A DNA stretch of 64,000 nt from Pedomonas mirosovicensis (GTDB lineage Bacteria > Pseudomonadota > Alphaproteobacteria > Sphingomonadales > Sphingomonadaceae): NCBI RefSeq assembly GCF_022569295.1, contig NZ_JAKFIA010000001.1, positions 1,937,001-2,001,000 on the forward strand. Direction: 5' to 3'. Below the pieces are notes generated by a model. It was not told where the DNA came from, did not search any database, and saw only the letters and a list, made by a program, of their open reading frames with translations. Made by a program: the position numbers and the translations under genes. Position 1 is the stretch's first letter; every line of letters begins with the position of its first letter. Of the stretch, positions 48,385-56,427 are shown in pieces.

Positions 48385-49308
48385 CTAAAGGAACTTGGAC
48401 AGGTTGAGCTGGCTGAGCATGCTGGTCACCTGATAGGAGGCCTGGAGCGCCGACTGGTCGTTGAGGAACCGGGTGATCGCCTCGCCCATGTCCACATCCT
48501 CGATGCCCGAGACGAAGGTCTCGAAATAGATCCTCTGGTCGTCCAGCTGGCCGGTCACATCCTTGATCTGGCTCTGGCGCAGGCCGTTGGCGGTCTGGAT
48601 GCCCCGCATGGTATCGATCGCGCCGTCCAGAACGGAAATCTGGGATTCCAGAAAGGCCTTCTGATCGTCGGTCAGCGGACCGTTGATGGGCCCCATCGGT
48701 CCGTCGTTGAACTCTTTCAGGCTCTTGATGGCCTCCATCAGCGGCCCGGCCGCCTCGTCCGCCAGCACGCCATACTGCATGGTAAAAGTATCCGTGACGC
48801 GGACGGAGCCCTTGTTCTGGTCGTTGGCGAAGGCGTCCGCCGCGCTGGGCAGCGCCGCCAGATCCTCAAGGCTGGTGATGGAGAAGGGTTGGGTGTCCGT
48901 CTTGGATCCGCTGAACAGATAGGAATTGCCGATCTTCGTGTTCAGCGACGAGGCAATCATCTGGAAGTTCGAGTCCAGGATCTGGTCGAACCCCTGGCCG
49001 TCCCCCATCGCCAGCGCCTCGAGGATGGACTGCTTCAGGGACTCGGCGTTGTCCAGCATGGATCCCAGCTGGAGGTCGATGAGCGAGAGGGTCTGGCCCA
49101 CCTCATCCGCGGTTTCCTTGTAGGCCTGGGTGCGGGCCAAAGCCGCGCGGGCCGAAACCACGGTGGAGGCCTGCGGCGCGATCCCGCGGTAGTCCTCGGC
49201 CTTCTTGCCCGTGTTGATCTGCTGCTGGACCTTGTACAGATCAGACTGGTTTCGCAGCAGCCCCTGCAGCAGGGACTGATTATGCGAGTAGCTGGCAACC
49301 CGTGTCAT
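48385..49308 (-). CDS. flgL: Flagellar hook-associated protein 3
   Basis: 307 residues with the flagellin-like ends: N-terminal LLRNQSDLYKVQQQINTGKK and C-terminal FLNDQSALQASYQVTSMLSQL. Joins hook to filament with FlgK. It starts 16 bases after the flgK stop. No flagellin gene is in this window. Confidence 0.93.
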   Translation of the reverse strand: MTRVASYSHNQSLLQGLLRNQSDLYKVQQQINTGKKAEDYRGIAPQASTVVSARAALARTQAYKETADEVGQTLSLIDLQLGSMLDNAESLKQSILEALAMGDGQGFDQILDSNFQMIASSLNTKIGNSYLFSGSKTDTQPFSITSLEDLAALPSAADAFANDQNKGSVRVTDTFTMQYGVLADEAAGPLMEAIKSLKEFNDGPMGPINGPLTDDQKAFLESQISVLDGAIDTMRGIQTANGLRQSQIKDVTGQLDDQRIYFETFVSGIEDVDMGEAITRFLNDQSALQASYQVTSMLSQLNLSKFL

Positions 49309-49324
49309 TTATCCGCTCCAATCA

Positions 49325-51446
49325 TCACTGCACGACAGCCAGGAGCGTGTCGTACATCTCCTTGGCCGTCGTAATCAGCCGCGCCGCCGCGTTGTAGCTG
49401 TTCTGAAAAACGATCATGTTGCTCAGCTCCTCGTCGAGGTTGACGCCCGAGTAGTCGTCGCGCCGCTGTACGACGGTGGTGAGCAGCGTGTTGGCATCGG
49501 CCGCGCCCGTGTCGGCGCGCTGAGCCTTCATGGCCGCATCGCCAAGCATGAACCCCATGTATTCGGACAGAGATGCCGAGACCGAGGCCAGATCGCCGGC
49601 CTTGCCGAAGGTCAGCGTCTTGTTGCTGAGATCAAAGAGGGCGTTGGCGCCCCGCTGGTCCCCCCTCGCCCAGCGCCGTCTCGCCCACCAGGGCGGAGGT
49701 ATCGAACCGGGCCAGGGCCAGATTGAACGGGTTGCTCTCGATATCCGAGCGGACCGAGAGGCCCCCGGCGATCTTGGCCTGCGCGCCGTGGCCAAGGCCG
49801 AAGAAGCTGCTGAGCGAAACCCCGGTGCTCCCGCGCTGGGTTGAATCCGAGACCACATGGATCTCGGCGCTGGCGTAGCTCGACTTTGGCGTCGCCACCA
49901 GCTGCCCCTGCGCGTCGAGCGAGAAGGTCATGTAGTTACCCAGCGCCCCTGGGCCGTTCAGCTCGTTGATGATGTCGTTGAAGGTGCCGGCGCCAACGGT
50001 CAGCGTATAGCTGCCGATGATCCGGTTGGAGGTGTCGCGCACCTCCAGGTACATGGAGCCGCCTGGGGTGAAGCCGTGCGCGTTGGCGCCGGCAACGCCG
50101 GTGGCGAAGCTCGTGTTCTGCTTCGAGACGATGAGGTCGTTGAGGCCGAAGAAGTGCGAGAAGCCCCGGCCGCCCCGGCTGGACGGCGCCGCTGCGTCAT
50201 CGGCCACCACCACGCCGTTGCCGGCGGCGTTGGCCTTGATGGTCAGCTTGCCGTCGGTGAAGCTCGCCGTGCCCGCGCCGCCCAGACCTGAATTGATCAG
50301 AGTGACGACATCATTGATCGTCGCATTTGCCGGCAGGGCGGAGAAGTTGATGCTTGTCTTGGCGACGACCCTTCCGTCCTTGTCGACGACGGCGAAGGTG
50401 GACGTGCCCGTAAAGCCATGCGGGTCCGTGCCCAGAAGGCCGGTCTGCCGGCCGGTCAGCGCATTCGGCGCCGGCACCGCCGAGCTGGCGTTGTGAACGG
50501 CATTCACCTCGTCGGCAAAGGCGCGGGCCAGCTCGCCGAGTTCGGCGGCAACAGCCGGCAGCTCCTTGTCGCGCAGGTCGAGAAGACCCTTCAGCTTACC
50601 CGAGCTTAGCTTGCCGTCGAGCACGGTGCCCGTATCGGACAGCGCCCCGGTGCCGGGATGTACCGACAGAATGCGGATCTGCGGGAAGTTGGTCTCCGGC
50701 GCCACGACGCCCGGCGACTGGTAGTCCAGCTGATACAGAGACTTGTCCAGCAAGGTCGTACCGTTGGCGGTGACGATTTCGACCGAGCCGTCCCCCGCAT
50801 CGACCGTGCGAATGTCGATGAGCGATGAAAGCTCCTCGATCGCCTGGGCCCGCTGCTCCTCGAGAGCGGAGGCGTTGCCGTTCGTCACCTTGGTCTGGAC
50901 GATGCGCGGGTTCAGGTCGTGAATGCGGGAGAGCAGATCGTTGATGGTCTTGACCGTCTCCATCGCCTGGTTGCTGGCATCCGCGCGCAACCCCTGGATC
51001 TGGCTGGAGAGGTACTCCACCTCCTCCGTGAACCGCGAAAGACTGTCGACCACGCCCTGACGGCGAACCGAATCCCCCGCATCGTTCGTGAGGGTGGAGA
51101 TGGCGGTAAAGATGCTGTCCAGCTGGGCGCTGATGCTGCTTTCTGAATCCGACGAACCGATGAGCCCCTGCAGACGGTCGTGGAACTGCTGCATGATGGA
51201 GTAGCGGCCGGAATCGCCGCTGGCATCGTACACGGCCTTTTCCAGAAACTGGTCCGTTACCCGCCGGATCTGGCCGATCTTCACCCCGGCGATCTGGCCG
51301 CCATAGGCGTTGGCTTCGAACATCACCTCTTCCCGGCTGTAGCCGGAAGTGTTCACGTTGGCGATGTTGTTGGTGACCGACCGCAGCGCGGCCTGCGAGG
51401 CGGACAGGCCGGAATAGGCCGAGCTGATGATATTGCTGAGCGTCAT
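49325..51446 (-). pseudogene. flgK: Flagellar hook-associated protein 1, interrupted by a one-base shift
   Basis: ATG at 51446 with GGGAGCC upstream. N-terminal LSNIISSAYSGLSASQAALR and NNIANVNTSGYSREEV are typical. The frame is intact to about 49665, and the C-terminal third (NALFDLSNKTLTFGKAGDL to the stop at 49325, with SYNAAARLITTAKEMYDTLL) is in another frame. Deleting one base of the six-C run at 49660-49665 joins them (ALGEGDQRGANALFD). Corrected length about 706 residues. The start shares ATGA with a 41-residue ORF and lies below a sigma-54 promoter. Confidence 0.9.
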
Positions 51447-51568
51447 GCGCCGGCTCCCGTGCCAGCCTTGCCGAGCGGCAAGATTTGCCGAGCCGAAACG
51501 GTTGGCACCGGGAGGCCGCAGGCCTTCCCCGACGCCGACAAACTGCGGTTTTCCTGCAGATTGGCCAT
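51443..51568 (-). CDS. 41-residue ORF coupled to flgK
   Basis: ATG at 51568 after GAGCGGAGCGAA, stop TGA at 51443 sharing ATGA with flgK. It reads MANLQENRSLSASGKACGLP, continuing VPTVSARQILPLGKAGTGAG; Gly/Ala-rich at the end, no match I recognise. It lies directly downstream of a sigma-54 promoter, so it would be the first translated gene of the flgK operon. A leader peptide that couples translation, or a small flagellar factor, are both possible. Confidence 0.4.
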   Translation of the reverse strand: MANLQENRSLSASGKACGLPVPTVSARQILPLGKAGTGAGA

Positions 51569-51607
51569 TTCGCTCCGCTCTTTCCTCACATTTCCTGTGA
51601 GGGAATA

Positions 51608-51623
51608 CGCAAAAGCGATGCCA
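51608..51623 (-). promoter_or_regulatory. Sigma-54 promoter upstream of flgK
   Basis: Minus-strand TGGCATCGCTTTTGCG has the invariant GG and GC exactly 12 bases apart, close to the TGGCAC-N5-TTGCW consensus. Late flagellar genes in Caulobacter-like bacteria use sigma-54. Transcription would start near 51596. Confidence 0.7.
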
Positions 51624-51652
51624 AGTTTGGGCTGGGCGGGAAGATGGGAGCA

Positions 51653-51862
51653 ATAAGGGGGTCTCGCCCCCTCCCGTTTGCGAGGGCAAACAGGCAAAAG
51701 AGGAAAGGGAGCCTCAGGCCCCCTTTCGATCCCCCATTCGCTTTTCGGGACGCACCCGGTCAAAGCGCTGGAGTTAGAAGCCTCCACCGTTCATGCAGGG
51801 CGCGGCCCGCTCAAACGAATGGGGAGGTTGCCAAGAGGGGCAAGCCCCTCCTGCAAGAACAA
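51653..51862. repeat. Mosaic hairpin repeat, copy 8
   Basis: Pieces AGGGGGTCTCGCCCCCTCC, AAAGGGAGCCTCAGGCCCCC, CCCCATTCGCTTTTCGGGAC and GGGAGGTTGCCAAGAGGGG, then the closing GCCCCTCCTGCAA. It lies between the flgK promoter and the Wzi-like gene (stop 51874), both minus strand. Confidence 0.75.
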
Positions 51863-51873
51863 CCCGGCGCGGA

Positions 51874-53349
51874 TCAGAATCGCGAGCGCAGGCCCAGCTC
51901 GATCTGGCCCTTCAGCGGCGAACGGCCCGGCGTGTTGGGCGCATCCGTCTGCAACCGCCCCTCCACGCGAACATCGCCCCAGCGGGTCGGCCACTCGACG
52001 CCCGCCTCGCCGATCCACATTTTCTCGTTGTTCTGGCTGATGCGATAGCGCGCATCATTCGTCAGGTTGATGTTGGCCCGGCGAACCGCGCCATAGAAGC
52101 GGCGGTTCTTGTCGTCGGTGAGCGAGCCGGTCACGGAGAACAGGCGGCTGTCGCCATCGAGGCTGGCCCCGATGGGCCGGTCATAATAGGTGTAGCCGTC
52201 GCGGTAGATGAAGTGGTTGTAGGTGGAGCCCGGCGCGTGATTGCCGACCCACCCGGCCGGTTTTTCGGTCAGGAAGAAGGCGTAGGTGTCACTATACTCG
52301 ACACCCACCCGCCAGATCGAGCCCTTGCCGATGCCGCCGGTCAGCGAGCCGCCCGCGGTGTAGGAAAGCTGCTCGATCATCAGCGCGCCGTCGCCGTCCT
52401 CGCCAATCACCTCGCCGTAAAGCGCCGCCGTCGTCGGCCCGACCTTGCCGCTGATGCGGATGTCCGCACCGGCGATCTGGTTGCCGGGCTCGTCGAGCGT
52501 GCCGGTGTTGTCCGCGCTGCCGATGGCGAAGATCGCATCCTTCCAGATGTCGAAGCCGCAGGGGCGGTCCTTGCCGCACAGCTGCATGGTGCGGTTGAGA
52601 CCGATTTCCACTGCCTGCACCGGCTTGAAGGAGAAGCGCATGCCGACGACGAGCGGATGCTGGTAATCGTTCCGGCTCTTTTCCAGCCGCCCGACGAACA
52701 TGTCGAACCGCCACGGCCCCAGAAGGTTGAGCACCGGCCAGCTGAACGGATCGGGCGAGAGCCGCTTGATGCCGATCTTCGGGAACGGCCGGGCGCTGTT
52801 GGACATGAGGAGCGCGCTCTCCTGCCCCGGCCCCCACCAGGTGTCCACGAAGCCGACGTACCCCGCCCAGTTGCCGAAGCGGTGGGCTAGGTAGACGTTC
52901 TCGAAGTGGTAGTCCTTGCCGCCCTGCTTGGCGCGCCAGCCGACGCCGTAGTTGATGGTGGTGCCGCCCAGCTCGTGGGACACCTGAACCGAGGCATCCA
53001 CGTCCTCGCGGGCGGAATCGCCGAAGTCCCGCACCAGGGAGGCCTCGTTCGTCACGCCGGCATCGAAGGTGTAGACCGTGCCCTGCTGCGCCATGTCGAG
53101 GTGGATTCGCAGCCGTTCCGCCGCAGCTGCCAGATGGGGCGGCAAGCCGTCGACATCGAGCGTGGATACGGCCTCGCTGATCTGCGCCCACGGCAGCGGC
53201 CAGCTCGAGATGGGGCCGCCCAGCAGGCCGGCATCGGCCAGAAGCTCCACATCCTGGCGCAGCTGACGGTCGCCGGTCTCCGCCCAGGGCGAGGCATGGA
53301 CCGATGCGCTGGCCAGGGAAAGCGCCAGAGCCGTCAACAAAACGCGCAT
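51874..53349 (-). CDS. Wzi-like capsule assembly outer-membrane protein
   Basis: 491 residues. Signal peptide ending ASASVHASPWAE, then a helical N-terminal part and a beta-barrel; the last residues QIELGLRSRF end in Phe, as outer-membrane barrels do. GFVDTWWGPGQESALLMSNS and AFFLTEKPAGWVG are Wzi-family features. In enteric bacteria Wzi anchors group 1 capsule at the surface. No capsule cluster is next to it; only the nucleotidyltransferase-like gene is close (87 bases). Confidence 0.88.
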   Translation of the reverse strand: MRVLLTALALSLASASVHASPWAETGDRQLRQDVELLADAGLLGGPISSWPLPWAQISEAVSTLDVDGLPPHLAAAAERLRIHLDMAQQGTVYTFDAGVTNEASLVRDFGDSAREDVDASVQVSHELGGTTINYGVGWRAKQGGKDYHFENVYLAHRFGNWAGYVGFVDTWWGPGQESALLMSNSARPFPKIGIKRLSPDPFSWPVLNLLGPWRFDMFVGRLEKSRNDYQHPLVVGMRFSFKPVQAVEIGLNRTMQLCGKDRPCGFDIWKDAIFAIGSADNTGTLDEPGNQIAGADIRISGKVGPTTAALYGEVIGEDGDGALMIEQLSYTAGGSLTGGIGKGSIWRVGVEYSDTYAFFLTEKPAGWVGNHAPGSTYNHFIYRDGYTYYDRPIGASLDGDSRLFSVTGSLTDDKNRRFYGAVRRANINLTNDARYRISQNNEKMWIGEAGVEWPTRWGDVRVEGRLQTDAPNTPGRSPLKGQIELGLRSRF

Positions 53350-53436
53350 AACTTACCCCCTCGTGGCAAAGGACGCCGACTGTCTGCGTCCAGTTTTGTT
53401 TCGCAGCAGGCTAAATAAAGAAAAATGAACGTCTGT

Positions 53437-54786
53437 CTATCCGCTGTGGCTGGCGGACGATGAAGAAGCGGCGTCCGCCGCCCCCTCGTCAGCGGCGGAG
53501 GGGCCGCGCACCAGCAGCTTCAGCTGTACGATGAAAATGGCCAGAACGAGCGCGTAGGTGACGGCGCTGTACCCCGCCAGCGCCCAGAAGCCGCCATACC
53601 ACACCCCCGGCAGGCCGCAGAGCAGCAGGAACCACATGTTGGTCTGCGCGCCGCTGCCGAGCAGCCCGATCAGCCGCGGCAGGCCCGGCCTGTCTTCCAG
53701 CGAGGACTGGAACAGGCGGCGGAAGTAATGGCGGTGCAGGTCCGCCGAGAGGCGGCAGACCAGCAGCAGCAGCGCCACGGCCACCGCCGCCATGCCGTCG
53801 GTCCGCAAGAAAGCCACGCACAGGCCGGCATACCACCCGGTCTCCGCCAATCGCGGCATCAGGCGATGCGCCCACCGGGGCGCGGGCGGATCGAGCCGTA
53901 CCTGCTCGATGCGGTGGGACAGCTCCAGCGAAAAGCCCATGAGAATGGCCGAGGCGACGCCCGCCCAGAACCACCCCAGGGCAAAGGCGACAATCGCCAG
54001 CAATCCCAGCGCCGCCCCGCCATAGGCCACCGGCACCGCGCCAAGGCGCAGCCGGTCGCCATGCAGCAGGGCAAGGCGGGCGAGCGGCGCATAGATCCAG
54101 CGGGTCGGCGCATCGTCCCGGCTGGCGTCCGCCACCAGCGACAGGCTCAGGTCCGCCTTGTCCGCCTCCTCCTGCCGGGTGATGGCGTGCCAGATCAGGG
54201 GCACGTCCCGTCCCTGCAGCGGGTCGAAGCCGCCGCATTCCGAGGCTTCCAGGTAATGCGCCGGCAGGTCCACCATGGCGGCGCGCAGCATGGTCTGCTC
54301 GAAATCCCAGTCGCCCAGCCCCTTGGCGACCCGGCGCACGAGCTGGCCCGGCAGCACGCTGACAGCGGCGGAGAAGTACTGCGCGGTCAGCCGCACGGCC
54401 TGCTCCGGCACGGCGGGGCCTGCCAGCCACACGGAGATGACGGCCTCGTCCTCAAGGCTGGCCGCCCGCGTGACCAGGCGCGGATCAACCACGAAGCCTT
54501 CCTCGATGAGCAGCACCCGATCGTCCGTTTCGATCCGGCTTGTCAGATGCTCGGCATCGCGCACCACATCGAGCATGGGGTAACGGCGGCGCAGCAGGTC
54601 AAGCTCGCCTGCAAGAGCGGGGCCGATCTCCTCGGCCAGCACGATCACGCGCGCCGCACCGGCCCGCAACGCCAGACGGATGTTCCGCTCCAACAGCGTG
54701 ATCCCGCCGACCCTGAACAGGGCAGACGGATCGTCACCCCCCTCACGGTGAGGATGGTTTGCACAGAACAGCCCGATAAGCGCCAT
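53437..54786 (-). CDS. Nucleotidyltransferase-like membrane protein, function unknown
   Basis: 449 residues. The N-terminal 240 residues resemble a MobA/IPCT-type GT-A nucleotidyltransferase (ALFRVGGITLLERNIRLAL, then ARVIVLAEEIG), but the usual glycine-rich GxGTR loop is replaced by FCANHPHREGGDD. The C-terminal half has about six membrane helices (GGAALGLLAIVAFALGWFWA onward). The layout matches bifunctional IPC transferase/DIPP synthases, but the CDP-alcohol phosphotransferase motif DG-x2-AR is not seen, so it is probably a divergent or inactive relative. The product may concern surface lipids or capsule, given the Wzi-like gene 87 bases downstream. Confidence 0.6.
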   Translation of the reverse strand: MALIGLFCANHPHREGGDDPSALFRVGGITLLERNIRLALRAGAARVIVLAEEIGPALAGELDLLRRRYPMLDVVRDAEHLTSRIETDDRVLLIEEGFVVDPRLVTRAASLEDEAVISVWLAGPAVPEQAVRLTAQYFSAAVSVLPGQLVRRVAKGLGDWDFEQTMLRAAMVDLPAHYLEASECGGFDPLQGRDVPLIWHAITRQEEADKADLSLSLVADASRDDAPTRWIYAPLARLALLHGDRLRLGAVPVAYGGAALGLLAIVAFALGWFWAGVASAILMGFSLELSHRIEQVRLDPPAPRWAHRLMPRLAETGWYAGLCVAFLRTDGMAAVAVALLLLVCRLSADLHRHYFRRLFQSSLEDRPGLPRLIGLLGSGAQTNMWFLLLCGLPGVWYGGFWALAGYSAVTYALVLAIFIVQLKLLVRGPSAADEGAADAASSSSASHSG

Positions 54787-54901
54787 GACGCTCCTCTTCT
54801 GGAGATGCCGGTCGTCTCAAGACTCGGCCATCTCTAAGGCCATTCCTCGCCCAGTGCCAGCGGCCAGCGGCCCGATGCCCACAGTTTGGCGGTATTCGGG
54901 C

Positions 54902-55423
54902 TTAGCGGTACTTGGCGATGACCTGTTCCAGCCCCCGCTGGAGCGCCGCCCCGATCTCGCCGCCGTCACCCTTGATGCGATCGCGGATTACCGCCCGCAT
55001 GGCGTCGATGTGGGCCTTGATGATCTCCACATGGTTGTCGTTGATGTCCTGCCGGATCGCCGAGAACCGGTTGAGGGAGGTGGAGAAAGCCGTCACCAGC
55101 GGGTAGCCGAAGGTACCGCCCTGCCCCTTGAGATCATGGGCCAGGCGGGTGATCTGCTCGAACAGGCCACGCCGCTGCTCGGGGCTGTCAACGCAGCGCC
55201 GGTGCAGTTCATAGAGGGAGCTGATCTGTCCGTTGACCCAATCCGGATAGTCTTCCGACATCTCCTCGAAGATCCGCTGGGCGGCCTCCAGCGCCTTCTC
55301 GTCGATGTAGGAGGGCTCATCGATCGGGCGCCCGAGGCCAACCGTCTTTTCCTTGAGCCGGTTGCGGAGCCGGTAGAAGCGAACCTTGACCGCCGGCTTG
55401 GCGGATACGCTCATGTCAGCCAT
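54902..55423 (-). CDS. Histidine phosphotransfer (Hpt) domain protein
   Basis: 173 residues; starts at 55423 with a near-perfect ribosome site (GGAGGTGATCC). The helical Hpt domain carries the phosphorylatable His96 in TRLAHDLKGQGGTFGYPLV. The N-terminal 35 residues are basic and unrelated. It overlaps the stop of the receiver gene upstream by eight bases, so the two are one translational unit. It likely relays phosphate in a cytosolic phosphorelay. The partner receiver lacks its phosphorylation Asp. Confidence 0.86.
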   Translation of the reverse strand: MADMSVSAKPAVKVRFYRLRNRLKEKTVGLGRPIDEPSYIDEKALEAAQRIFEEMSEDYPDWVNGQISSLYELHRRCVDSPEQRRGLFEQITRLAHDLKGQGGTFGYPLVTAFSTSLNRFSAIRQDINDNHVEIIKAHIDAMRAVIRDRIKGDGGEIGAALQRGLEQVIAKYR

Positions 55424-55964
55424 GGATCACCTCCACTTCCGGGCTTTTGTCCGTCAATACGCGACGATCCGGCCCGTCGAACGGCAGGCTCTGCCGCCGC
55501 CGGTCCGGCCCGAAGTAATCCTTTGTGTGCACGAACTGCCGGTTCTTGTTGATGATGGATGTCAGCTTCTCGCCGAGGGCCCGGATCGTGAACGGCTTTG
55601 TAAGCACGTCATGCGCCCCGAGGTTCCGCGCCTCTTCCACCCGCGCCCGATCCGAATAGGCGGTGACCATCAGGAAGGGAACGAAGCGGTCCGGCGAATC
55701 CTTGTGCCGGCGCACCCAGCGCAGCAGCATCGCCCCGTCCACCGGCGACATCTGCCAATTCGATAGAATGAGGTCGACGCTCATGGCCCCCGCCCGCACC
55801 GGATCCTGATGAACCTGCTGAATAAGCTCGATGGCGCGTCCCCCGTGCTCGGCCGACAGCACCTGCCCTACGCCAAGCACCTTAAGAGATTGAATGAGGA
55901 GTGACCGGATAAACGGGCTGTCTTCCACCACAAGAACGCTCAGCCGCTGCAAATCTAACGCCAT
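55416..55964 (-). CDS. Single-domain receiver protein with Asn at the phosphorylation site
   Basis: 182 residues: a CheY-like domain (residues 8-130) and a 45-residue tail with the repeated FGPDRRR and DGPDRR. The metal acids Glu14-Asp15, Thr101 and Lys123 are in place, but the phospho-acceptor is Asn69 (DLILSNWQMSPVDG; codon AAT). It cannot be phosphorylated normally and may act as a constant-state receiver or bind the Hpt partner. The sequencing pattern elsewhere is indel-type, so this substitution is probably real. Coupled to the Hpt gene. Confidence 0.85.
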   Translation of the reverse strand: MALDLQRLSVLVVEDSPFIRSLLIQSLKVLGVGQVLSAEHGGRAIELIQQVHQDPVRAGAMSVDLILSNWQMSPVDGAMLLRWVRRHKDSPDRFVPFLMVTAYSDRARVEEARNLGAHDVLTKPFTIRALGEKLTSIINKNRQFVHTKDYFGPDRRRQSLPFDGPDRRVLTDKSPEVEVIHG

Positions 55965-56427
55965 GACTGCTGCCCCCGGCGCCCAGCGCCGCTCCCTCTT
56001 ACGAACATTCCTATCCCCGCTGCCCCCAGCGCTGTTGCATATTTAAGTCAAAGCGTAAGGGACCCGGCCGCCCATGCCAACCATATGCTGCTAGTAGACC
56101 TGCTTTTTGTCCAAACAACAGGCTTGCATCCGGCCCGTTGAGGCGTCTTTTCTATCATACCGCATCATTCCCGCGGGATCGTGGCCTTTCTCCTTGATGC
56201 AAACTATGCGAGCGTCGCGGCCGATGTATTGGACATCCCCTTCAGACTCTGACAAATCACACGGACCGGCAATTGACGCTGCCGCGCAAATTGCTAACGC
56301 TACGTTAATCCTTTGGAGTGACCCGCTCGTGCGTAGATCTGCGTTCAGATCCAGATTCGCCGGAAACCATTCCGAAACCGAGACCGTTGTCCCCCCATCC
56401 GCCGGCGCTGAAGGTAGTGGAGAAGCC
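55965..56427. other. Intergenic region with promoter elements
   Basis: Divergent gap between the receiver gene (minus) and the coiled-coil gene (plus). A frame is open from 56107 into the latter, but its first 107 codons look non-coding and lack a ribosome site. A CtrA-like box lies at 56294-56308. Moderately AT-rich near 56040-56110. Confidence 0.5.
56294..56308 (+). promoter_or_regulatory. CtrA-like box, one mismatch (CTAA-N7-TTAA)
   Basis: CTAA at 56294-56297, seven bases, TTAA at 56305-56308, 120 bases upstream of the coiled-coil gene start at 56428. Confidence 0.35.

Noticed and set aside
56107-56427. N-terminal extension of the coiled-coil protein
   Set aside because: No ribosome site at 56107; the ATG at 56428 has GGAGAAG and begins just before the first membrane helix.
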